From Streptomyces nojiriensis (GTDB lineage Bacteria; Actinomycetota; Actinomycetes; Streptomycetales; Streptomycetaceae), in assembly GCF_017639205.1 (NCBI RefSeq), contig NZ_CP071139.1, positions 3,488,001 to 3,552,000 of the forward strand: a stretch of 64,000 nt of DNA, written 5' to 3'. The position numbers were made by a program, and so were the translations under genes. The notes below the pieces were generated by a model, which saw only the letters and a list, made by a program, of their open reading frames with translations, had not been told where the DNA came from and ran no database searches. Positions 58,256 through 64,000 of the stretch are shown here, piece after piece (the stretch's first letter is position 1; every line of letters begins with the position of its first letter).

Positions 58256-58501
58256 TCAGCGGCTGCCGGCGCGGTGGACCTCACGGCTGTGGTTGTGCAG
58301 GCGGCGTCCGACGCGCAGGCGCTTGCCCTGGCCCTTGCAGCGGCGGCAGGGCTTGACCCGCTTGAGCTTCCCGGCACGGTTGACGGTGAGCTTGGCTCCG
58401 GCACCGTCGCACTTGCGGCAGGTCCCGAACGGGCTGGCCATGCATAACAGGGTGTAACCGGCGACGGTGACGAGGATGAGGGCGGTGCTAGCGATGAGCA
58501 T
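58256..58501 (-). CDS. Small membrane-anchored protein with DnaJ-like zinc motif
   Basis: The 81-residue protein has one N-terminal membrane helix (STALILVTVAGYTLLCMA) and then two CxxCxGxG units (CRKCDGAGA and CRRCKGQGK), the DnaJ-type zinc pattern, with a basic tail. ATG 58501 follows GAAGAGA. Such proteins recur beside Spd genes in streptomycete AICEs; function is not known. A role in mating-bridge or spread functions is inferred from neighbours. Confidence 0.8.
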   Translation of the reverse strand: MLIASTALILVTVAGYTLLCMASPFGTCRKCDGAGAKLTVNRAGKLKRVKPCRRCKGQGKRLRVGRRLHNHSREVHRAGSR

Positions 58502-58555
58502 GCGGGTCTCTTCCCATGGCTGGGGCGGTTTCCGGGGCTTTTCGCAGGTGGGCCG

Positions 58556-58640
58556 CTAGACGCTAGTTCCCTGGTCAGGGGCCTTATGGGCTGCTAGCGG
58601 GGGTGCTAGACCTAGCAGCGGCGCCTGCTAGGTCTAGCAC
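58556..58640. repeat. CTAG cluster with a perfect inverted repeat, next to traB
   Basis: Seven CTAG tetramers lie within 82 bp (58556, 58563, 58594, 58606, 58612, 58628, 58634). The last four form perfect 15-bp arms GTGCTAGACCTAGCA (58603-58617) and TGCTAGGTCTAGCAC (58626-58640) around an 8-bp spacer. It is just past the traB stop, in the gap before the small-membrane-protein gene. Candidate transfer locus, operator or terminator. Confidence 0.9.
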
Positions 58641-58651
58641 CGGTTCGAGGG

Positions 58652-60718
58652 TCAGGCGGCGGCCCGATCGGCGTCACGGCGGGTGATGGCAGCGGTGATG
58701 TCGGCGCGCTTGATACCGCGCCGGTTCTTGCCCTCGCCCTCGTCGGTCTGGCCCCAGACCTGGCCGGGCTTGATGCCCCACGGCTTGAGGGCGGCGGTGA
58801 CGTTCTCGCCCTTCCACCCCGCGTACGCGTCGGGCCGGAGGCCGGTGAGTCGGGCGGCGATCCGCTCGCACCACACCGCGTCCTCGTCGGTCGGAATGAC
58901 CCCTAGGACGTCGGCGAGGATGTCGACGCCGGCTGTGGTCTCGGGGTCCTTGCCGATGGCGTGGCCGGTGACGTTGCCGTACTCGTCACGCATCTTGCGG
59001 GCGCGGGCGACGACCTGTTCGGCGGCGACCGCGTCCACGAACGCGGAGGCGACGATTCGCGGGTCGTCTCCCTCGCCGGCCATCCAGCAGATACCGCGGT
59101 CGGAGCGGGAGAACATCGTGGCCCGATACCCGGCCTTGTACATCGAGGTGCCCAGGATCATGTCGTTGGCGGGCTGCCCCATCACCTTCAGTGCGAACCG
59201 CAGGACCGCGTTCGCGCTGATCCCGGTGGGCAGGGACTTGGCGTCGGGGCGCTGGGTGCCGAACATGCCGACGATGCCGAGGGCGGGGCCGCGTTTGGTG
59301 ATGTCGGTGCAGATGTCCTCGATCTCCTGGCCGTACTTCTCGTGCTCGAAGGGCACCTGGCACTCGTCCAGCCCGACGACGATCGGATGCAGCCCCAGCG
59401 ACTTGTCACTGGCCAGCTCGGGGGTCACCTTCGACTCCGGGCACCGCGAGCGGGGCAGGGACTTGATGACCTTCGCCCGGCGGCGGAGCTCGTCCTTCAG
59501 CTCGCGCAGAGCGTGGACGACGTACTCGATGTCCTCGTCCTCTTCGCCGGCCCGGTAGCGGTGGCAGACCGGCTCCAAGGCGGAGAAGTCGCCGGTGCCC
59601 TTGAAGTCGAACGCGTAGAGCTGGGCGCGGGGGTCGAGGGCAGCGATGAGCAGGAGCAGCCGCATGAGGAACGTCTTGCCCATGCGGGGGATGGAGCCGA
59701 CGACGACCGCGGCAAACATGAGGGTCACGGAGACGTCCCGCATGCGCTGGTCGTTGCCGAACACGACGGGCTTGAACAGGTCGACCTGCCCGGTCTTCAG
59801 GAGCGGCCAGGCGGGTTTGGTGGTCTCGTTCATCGGCTTGTCCCCGACCCACAGGATCAGCCGTCCCTCGTGCTCGGTCGGGTCGGGGGCGGGCCAGACG
59901 CAGCCGACCTTGCGCCGCAGGCCGGAGGCGAGGGGTTTGCGGGCCTCCATGATGTCCTCGGGCGTCACGCCGTAGGGGAGGTCGAGGTCGGCGCGGTAGC
60001 CGGGCCCGTCCCTCACGATCTCCGAGGTGAAGCGGAGCCCGTTCATGTCGCCGCCCTTCTTGATGGCGGCGGAGATCTTTGCGTTGCCGATGCTGTCCAG
60101 ACCGCGCAGGACGATCGAGCCGGTCATCTTCTGCAGCTCGGTCTTCAGCACCGCAGGGCCGATCACCGGGGCATCGGGCTGCTGCCCGGCCAGGCCCAGC
60201 AGGAGGACCCCGCCGGCGGCGAACGCGTACAGGTAGACGGGCGCCAGGACGTACAGCCACAGGGCGAAGGCGAGGCCGAATACGGCGGCGACGAGGGTGA
60301 CCAGTCCGCGCAGCCGGATGCGGCCCTGGCGGAGCCTGGCCAGGCGCATGTATTCGTCGACGTCCTCGGTGCGGACGGCGAAGTCACGCAGCGGGGCTGC
60401 CTCGCGGTCCCACACCCACCGGTTGGTGGAGGAAATGAACCGGCAAGCGCCCCGCGGCGACATCAGCGCCAGGCGGCCGGCGTAGACGGGCATCCGGACG
60501 CCGTGGAAGAGGGTGGCGTAGCCGAGGTTCGCGGCGGCGTGGCGGGCGGTGGCCGCGAAGTCCCGCCGGTTGGTCAGCCACCCGGCCAGGACCGGCTTGC
60601 GCTTCTCGTCGCGGACCTTGGGGTCGGGCAAGTTCGGGTTGTCGACCATCTTCGGGATCACCGGCTCGACGTCCTCGTCCGGGACGGCCCGCAGGTGCGT
60701 GGTCGGGGAATCGGTCAT
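58652..60718 (-). CDS. traB: FtsK/SpoIIIE-like DNA translocase (TraB type)
   Basis: The 688-residue protein has two membrane helices at about residues 145-190 (LVTLVAAVFGLAFALWLYVL and onward) and a C-terminal FtsK-like motor. Walker A reads IPRMGKTF, a form usual in AICE translocases; Walker B is IVVGLDECQ. A helix-turn-helix-like end (ITAAITRRDADR) may recognise the transfer site. TraB proteins form hexameric channels that move double-stranded DNA between hyphae. ATG 60718 is used; the frame to 60808 extends without support. The CTAG cluster lies immediately after the stop. Confidence 0.92.
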   Translation of the reverse strand: MTDSPTTHLRAVPDEDVEPVIPKMVDNPNLPDPKVRDEKRKPVLAGWLTNRRDFAATARHAAANLGYATLFHGVRMPVYAGRLALMSPRGACRFISSTNRWVWDREAAPLRDFAVRTEDVDEYMRLARLRQGRIRLRGLVTLVAAVFGLAFALWLYVLAPVYLYAFAAGGVLLLGLAGQQPDAPVIGPAVLKTELQKMTGSIVLRGLDSIGNAKISAAIKKGGDMNGLRFTSEIVRDGPGYRADLDLPYGVTPEDIMEARKPLASGLRRKVGCVWPAPDPTEHEGRLILWVGDKPMNETTKPAWPLLKTGQVDLFKPVVFGNDQRMRDVSVTLMFAAVVVGSIPRMGKTFLMRLLLLIAALDPRAQLYAFDFKGTGDFSALEPVCHRYRAGEEDEDIEYVVHALRELKDELRRRAKVIKSLPRSRCPESKVTPELASDKSLGLHPIVVGLDECQVPFEHEKYGQEIEDICTDITKRGPALGIVGMFGTQRPDAKSLPTGISANAVLRFALKVMGQPANDMILGTSMYKAGYRATMFSRSDRGICWMAGEGDDPRIVASAFVDAVAAEQVVARARKMRDEYGNVTGHAIGKDPETTAGVDILADVLGVIPTDEDAVWCERIAARLTGLRPDAYAGWKGENVTAALKPWGIKPGQVWGQTDEGEGKNRRGIKRADITAAITRRDADRAAA

Positions 60719-60810
60719 GCTGTGAACTCCTGCTCTCGCCTGTGGGCGGGTGGGTAGGGCCCCGGAGCGGCGCGGTTTCCTTGGCCGGGACGGCCGCTCC
60801 GGGGGCACAG

Positions 60811-61044
60811 CTACTTGCGGTTCTTGGCCTTCGCCGCGGCCTTACGGGCCGCCTTCGCAGCCGCGGCGGCCTCGGCCGCCTGGCGGGCCTCACGTTCGCG
60901 GGCGCCGTCGATGATCCGGTCGACCTTGCGCTCCAGGTCGCCCTGGTAGACGGTCTCGCTCGCGATACCGCGCTTGGCCATCCGCGCGATGTACCAACCG
61001 AGCTGCGCGGTCTCCTTGGCAGTGAACTTCGGTTCCTTCGCCAT
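60811..61044 (-). CDS. Small basic helical protein, hypothetical
   Basis: The 77-residue protein is soluble and ends in a Lys/Ala-rich helix (AAAAAKAARKAAAKAKNRK), which suggests nucleic-acid contact. ATG 61044 follows GGGAGGAG, a strong ribosome site. It lies just upstream of traB in the same operon. Function unknown. Confidence 0.8.
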   Translation of the reverse strand: MAKEPKFTAKETAQLGWYIARMAKRGIASETVYQGDLERKVDRIIDGAREREARQAAEAAAAAKAARKAAAKAKNRK

Positions 61045-61117
61045 CACCGAACTCCTCCCGGGGCCGGTCTGTCCGGCTCCCCTCACCACCCGCCGTGGCG
61101 GGTGGATCGGGCAGCCG

Positions 61118-61495
61118 TCAGCGACGGCTGCGACGGGCGAGCCTGCGCGCGTTCTTCACCGCGGTGGCGCCCTCGGAGCTGCCGGTCGACTTCACGACCG
61201 TGTGGACACCCCACGCGAGGATCAGCGCGAGGAAGGCGAGCATCGCGATGTTCGCGGCAATCGCGGTGAGCGCCCCGACGAGCAGTGGACCGAAGTAGAC
61301 GCCGGCCGCGACGGCTCCGGCGCCGATCCCGGAACCGAGCGCCAGGCGCTGAACGGTCCGGTCGGGTGGTGCCTGGTGGATGTGCTGGTGGACAACCTGC
61401 GGGCCGCTCTGGAAGGTGACGGGCATCTGGTCGGCGTAGACGTGGGTGCCGTCAGGGAGCCGGACGACGCGGGCGGGTTCGGGCAAGTGGTTCAT
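61118..61495 (-). CDS. Membrane protein of the AICE operon, hypothetical
   Basis: The 125-residue protein has a hydrophilic N-terminus with a short beta-like stretch (VVRLPDGTHVYADQMPV), a His-rich HQHIHQ segment, then two membrane helices (about residues 55-75 and 80-98) and a basic tail. Similar proteins are carried by Streptomyces AICEs and may be Spd-type spread functions. ATG 61495 is close to a GGGAG site. Confidence 0.8.
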   Translation of the reverse strand: MNHLPEPARVVRLPDGTHVYADQMPVTFQSGPQVVHQHIHQAPPDRTVQRLALGSGIGAGAVAAGVYFGPLLVGALTAIAANIAMLAFLALILAWGVHTVVKSTGSSEGATAVKNARRLARRSRR

Positions 61496-61516
61496 GAGCG
61501 TCTCCCTTCGGGGAGA

Positions 61517-62611
61517 TCAGGCGGCCGCGGCCGCTTCGTCGGCGTTCATGAGGGCGTGGAGGGCGGCGGTGGCCTGTTGGGGGACGACGCCGTTGCCGAG
61601 TGCTTTGAGCTGGGCGGTGCGGGAGAGTCCGGGGACGTCGGTGACGTGGCCGGCGGGCAGACCCATCAGCCACTCGACGAAAGGAGGGCTCAGTCGTCCC
61701 ACAGGGTCAGTTGGCCGGGGAGCGGAGCGTCCGGCGACCCCTTCCCACCTGGCGATTGCGGGGGCGTAGGGGCCCCAATCCGGTGGGCCGCCGAGGGGAG
61801 CGTCAGGTCCCCCTTGCTGCCGCGCTGGTTCAGCCCGCCCTTGCTGCCGTCCGTCGCCCTCGGCGTCGGCAACAGCTTCGCGAACGACAGGTCCGACAGC
61901 GTGGGTGAACTGCTGCGCGGATTGCGGGCTGTCGCCTGCCGGGCTCCCTTGGAGTCGCCGACCACCGGCGTGGGCAGCAGCGAGACCACGTGCCGGAGGT
62001 TCATCCCGCCCCTGGCGGCGTGGCCGGGGCCGGCCGCCTCCGACGTCGAGGGGGTGGGCAGCAGGGAGGCGACGGCCGGCAGGCCGTCCGGGAAGCCCCG
62101 GCCCTTCGCATCCCGGGCCCTGGGTGTCGGCAGGCCAGGCGAGGAGGAAGAGACGGTTGCGCTGATGGGCCGCGCCGACGTCCGACGCGCGTACACAAGC
62201 CCACCGTGCATCGAACCCGAGGGCGGCAAGGTCGGCGAGGACGGTGTCGAATCCGAGGGAAAGGTGCCCTGCGACGTTCTCAAAGACCGCGTAGCGGGGT
62301 CGTAGAACGCCAAGGGCGCGGGCGATGCGGGGCCAGATGTGCCGGTCATCGGCGACTCCCTTGCGCTTGCCGGCGGTACTGAACGGCTGGCAGGGGTAGC
62401 CGCCGCAGACGACATCGACGGGTTCGACCTGGTGCCAGTCGACGGCGGTCAGGTCCCCTAGGTTCGGAACGTTCGGGTAGTGGTGGGCGAGGATGCGGGC
62501 GGCGCCCGGGTCGTTGTCCGACACCCACGCGGGCGTCCCGCCCAGGACGCTCTGGACGGCCATGTCGAGACCGCCGTAGCCGGTGCACAGCGACCCGATC
62601 CGCAGGCTCAT
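61517..62611 (-). CDS. DNA cytosine-5 methyltransferase
   Basis: The 364-residue enzyme has the C5 methyltransferase motifs: SAM site SLCTGYGGLD (7-16), catalytic Cys74 in YPCQPF, ENV at 111-113, QRNR at 150-153, and the final LGNGVVPQQ near the C-terminus. The stretch between about residues 160 and 290, where the target-recognition domain belongs, is Gly/Arg/Ala-rich and does not look like one; that DNA has better codon bias in another frame (see 61690-62349). No restriction enzyme is beside it, so it is probably a solitary protective or regulatory methylase. ATG 62611 overlaps the upstream stop by 4 bp. Confidence 0.9.
   Translation of the reverse strand: MSLRIGSLCTGYGGLDMAVQSVLGGTPAWVSDNDPGAARILAHHYPNVPNLGDLTAVDWHQVEPVDVVCGGYPCQPFSTAGKRKGVADDRHIWPRIARALGVLRPRYAVFENVAGHLSLGFDTVLADLAALGFDARWACVRASDVGAAHQRNRLFLLAWPADTQGPGCEGPGLPGRPAGRRLPAAHPLDVGGGRPRPRRQGRDEPPARGLAAAHAGGRRLQGSPAGDSPQSAQQFTHAVGPVVREAVADAEGDGRQQGRAEPARQQGGPDAPLGGPPDWGPYAPAIARWEGVAGRSAPRPTDPVGRLSPPFVEWLMGLPAGHVTDVPGLSRTAQLKALGNGVVPQQATAALHALMNADEAAAAA
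61690..62349 (-). CDS. Probable overprinted gene inside the methyltransferase gene (LPTP-repeat protein)
   Basis: In another frame of the same strand, ATG 62349 follows AAGGGAG at 6-bp spacing and opens a 219-residue product. It begins with a segment containing AFYDPATRSLRTSQ and has four repeats starting (L)LPTP, three of them continuing to Asp and Lys-Gly. Codons of the repeats differ mainly at this frame's third positions. In a 67-codon sample, G/C at third positions is 62/67 here against 43/67 in the methyltransferase frame. I recall similar LPTP proteins in actinophage annotations. Function unknown. Confidence 0.5.
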   Translation of the reverse strand: MTGTSGPASPAPLAFYDPATRSLRTSQGTFPSDSTPSSPTLPPSGSMHGGLVYARRTSARPISATVSSSSPGLPTPRARDAKGRGFPDGLPAVASLLPTPSTSEAAGPGHAARGGMNLRHVVSLLPTPVVGDSKGARQATARNPRSSSPTLSDLSFAKLLPTPRATDGSKGGLNQRGSKGDLTLPSAAHRIGAPTPPQSPGGKGSPDAPLPGQLTLWDD

Positions 62612-63447
62612 CCGGCCACCGCCGCCGCGGAGTCCCGCTCCCGCTCCGCTTTCAACGTCTCCCGCACGATCCGGGCCTTCGCTGGCGACGTGCGCAGGGC
62701 CTTGCGGATCCCCTCACCGGTCAGCTTCTCGATCGGCCACGACTCCGTCAGGCTCCGCGCCTCCGCGAGCAGCTCGACTTCCGTCCGGGTCGGTCGGGTC
62801 GATCGGGCGGCGGCAGGGACTCGACCGGTCGCCCGACGAGGACGCGTCACCTCCGCGGCCACCGCGAGCTGCGGTCGGGCCTCGATCGTCTCGATCGGTG
62901 CGACGGTGGAAGAGTCCACCTCCTCCTGCGGCTCGGGCTGCTCGGCGGGGGGTTCGCCCTGCTCAGGGGTGGACCGATATGCGGGAGTGTGGATGGATTC
63001 TTGCTTGTCCGGTTCGATCGCGGGTCGGTGGTGAAGGACCTCGGCGACGAGGTCGGAGCCGAAGTAGATCGACCCGACCGGAAGCGACGTCGCCAGCAGC
63101 ACGAGCGCCCAGTTCGCGGGATCCCAGTCGGCCAGTCGACCCCAGTCGACCGTCTCGCTGTGGAGGGCGGGAACCAGACCGTGGACGTAGTTCAGGACCA
63201 GTGAGGCGAGCGTGTACGCGGCGAGGACCCGCAAGGCGAACCGGCGGGCATCGCCGGTCAGCACGAGCGTCGCGACGAGGGTCAGGGCCATCAGGCCGTC
63301 GACCACGAAGGGGTAGAGGTTGGCTGCCGCGTCGTCCGCGCCGATGGCCTTGGCGATGTCGCGCAGGGCGTTCCAGGAGACCCTGAAGGCCATGCCGACC
63401 ACGACCACCAAGGCGAGGACGAGCGCGCGTTTGGCGGTGCGGTTCAC
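62608..63447 (-). CDS. DUF2637-type membrane protein
   Basis: The 279-residue protein has about four membrane helices in the first 150 residues (ALVLALVVVVGMAFRVSW, DGLMALTLVATLVLTG and two more) and a long cytoplasmic tail rich in Pro, Glu and Arg. The tail ends in a helix-turn-helix-like segment (EKLTGEGIRKALRTSPAKAR). This architecture is typical of DUF2637 proteins found in Streptomyces plasmids and AICEs. GTG 63447 overlaps the upstream stop as GTGA. The DNA-binding-like tail suggests a membrane-linked regulator or partition role, by inference. Confidence 0.85.
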   Translation of the reverse strand: MNRTAKRALVLALVVVVGMAFRVSWNALRDIAKAIGADDAAANLYPFVVDGLMALTLVATLVLTGDARRFALRVLAAYTLASLVLNYVHGLVPALHSETVDWGRLADWDPANWALVLLATSLPVGSIYFGSDLVAEVLHHRPAIEPDKQESIHTPAYRSTPEQGEPPAEQPEPQEEVDSSTVAPIETIEARPQLAVAAEVTRPRRATGRVPAAARSTRPTRTEVELLAEARSLTESWPIEKLTGEGIRKALRTSPAKARIVRETLKAERERDSAAAVAG

Positions 63448-63716
63448 GGCGCCTCCCCGATGGGGCGGACATCGAACGAGCCGCGGAACTCGACGGCGTC
63501 CGTGTGGTCGTTGTCCATCTCGATCCACTCCCAGGCGGCGTCGTCCGCGGCCTCGTACCCGAGGCTGGCCAGGGCGGCGGTGCGCTCGGCGAGCGTGGGG
63601 GTCGGCGAGGTGCGGCCGAAGGAGTGGAGGGGCCAGTCGTCGGCGTGGCCCTCGACGATGATGTAGATCTCCCACTCACCGAAGTAGGAGTTCGCCAGGC
63701 GGGCGCTGTGTGTCAT
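63444..63716 (-). CDS. Small AICE protein, DUF6303-like
   Basis: The 90-residue protein has alternating hydrophobic strands at the start (GEWEIYIIVEG), a Pro/Thr-rich link and the helix RTAALASLGYEAADDAAWEW. The layout is shared with the next gene upstream, a diverged paralogue. ATG 63716 overlaps that gene's stop (ATGA). DUF6303 assignment is from memory of related streptomycete proteins. Function unknown. Confidence 0.8.
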   Translation of the reverse strand: MTHSARLANSYFGEWEIYIIVEGHADDWPLHSFGRTSPTPTLAERTAALASLGYEAADDAAWEWIEMDNDHTDAVEFRGSFDVRPIGEAP

Positions 63717-64000
63717 GCCGCACCCGCTTCCAGCGGCCGGACCTTCACCGTGCCCAGGAGGAGCACCCGCACCGGGTGCGGGTGGTAGTCCGGGCCGGTG
63801 CACTCCTCCCACTCCCACTCGGCGTCCTCGGCGAGCCCATAGCCGAGTTCCGTCAGCGCGTCGCGACGCTGGCGGACCGTCGGGATCTCCGTGGACGCCG
63901 GCCACGTGTAGGTGGGCCACTCACTGACCAGACCGGTCATGGCCACGTACAACTGCCAGCACGGTCCGGCCGTCAGTTCCGGCGCGGTGGTGCCGCAGCA
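63713..64000 (-). CDS. Small AICE protein, DUF6303-like, 5' end beyond the window
   Basis: The frame stays open to the window edge. The residues before the only internal Met (ELTAGPCWQLYVAMTG) align with the GEWEIYIIVEG strand of the downstream paralogue, so the true start lies outside. The helix RRDALTELGYGLAEDAEWEW also matches. The two genes probably arose by duplication. Function unknown. Confidence 0.8.
   Translation of the reverse strand, partial: CCGTTAPELTAGPCWQLYVAMTGLVSEWPTYTWPASTEIPTVRQRRDALTELGYGLAEDAEWEWEECTGPDYHPHPVRVLLLGTVKVRPLEAGAA

Larger units (their letters stand above)
53121..64000. mobile_element. Integrative and conjugative element (AICE), one end, partial
   Basis: A contiguous block of minus-strand genes from the tRNA to the window edge encodes integrase, excisionase, helicase, primase-polymerase, Spd-like membrane proteins, an FtsK-like TraB and a methyltransferase, most with 4-bp stop/start overlaps. 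This is the gene set of AICEs such as pSAM2, but with a primase-polymerase replication system in place of RepSA. The far end, transfer regulators and second attachment site are beyond the window. Confidence 0.9.

Overview
The window is very GC-rich, has strong G/C bias at third codon positions, dense genes, GTG starts and actinobacterial families throughout. It is almost certainly a Streptomyces (or close relative) chromosome. Gene order resembles the S. coelicolor core region that carries asd2, pepN, malQ and the csnR-K operon; this comparison is from memory, not from a search.

Left part (1-22.7 kb) is housekeeping and export. It holds a CGNR-type regulator, a secreted subtilisin-like protease and a secreted M28 aminopeptidase facing each other across a shared terminator, aspartate-semialdehyde dehydrogenase, and aminopeptidase N. 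Next come a LysR regulator with two EamA exporters, an MFS exporter divergent from a MarR regulator across a perfect palindrome, a small membrane protein, MalQ, a secreted GH84-like protein, an HNH protein and an MscS channel.

22.7-29.6 kb carries a six-gene operon that matches csnR-E-F-G-H-K: ROK repressor, sugar ABC transporter lacking its own ATPase, GH4 enzyme and sugar kinase. It has a palindromic operator in front. The expected role is uptake and breakdown of glucosamine oligosaccharides.

29.8-40.6 kb is a tightly coupled signalling operon. It starts with counterparts of mycobacterial GlnX-GlnH-PknG (membrane partner, amino-acid-binding protein, Ser/Thr kinase), includes a coiled-coil protein of unknown role, and adds a PP2C phosphatase, a VWA protein and an FHA protein. 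Kinase, phosphatase and FHA protein all begin with Cys zinc ribbons. This is the strongest candidate for an under-described chromosomal system here.

40.6-53.1 kb holds a Pcm-like methyltransferase, group II truncated haemoglobin, thioesterase, EttA-type ABC-F protein, a PAP2/diacylglycerol-kinase fusion, a thioester-domain surface protein that has lost its thioester Cys, an SSB-like protein, and a dynamin-like pair (probable dynA-dynB).

From the 3' end of tRNA-Arg(UCU) at 53.1 kb to the window edge lies one end of an integrative and conjugative element of the actinomycete type (AICE). It has a tyrosine integrase and excisionase next to the tRNA, a SF3 helicase with a separate primase-polymerase for replication, small Spd-like membrane proteins, an FtsK-like TraB translocase, and a cargo/maintenance block with a C5 methyltransferase. 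Two repeat arrays (iteron-like TTGAGTCGC units and a dense CTAG cluster) are candidate origin, transfer or operator sites. Inside the methyltransferase gene a second reading frame has its own ribosome binding site, a repeated LPTP motif and Streptomyces-like codon bias, pointing to an overprinted gene. The distal attachment site and transfer regulators are beyond the window.
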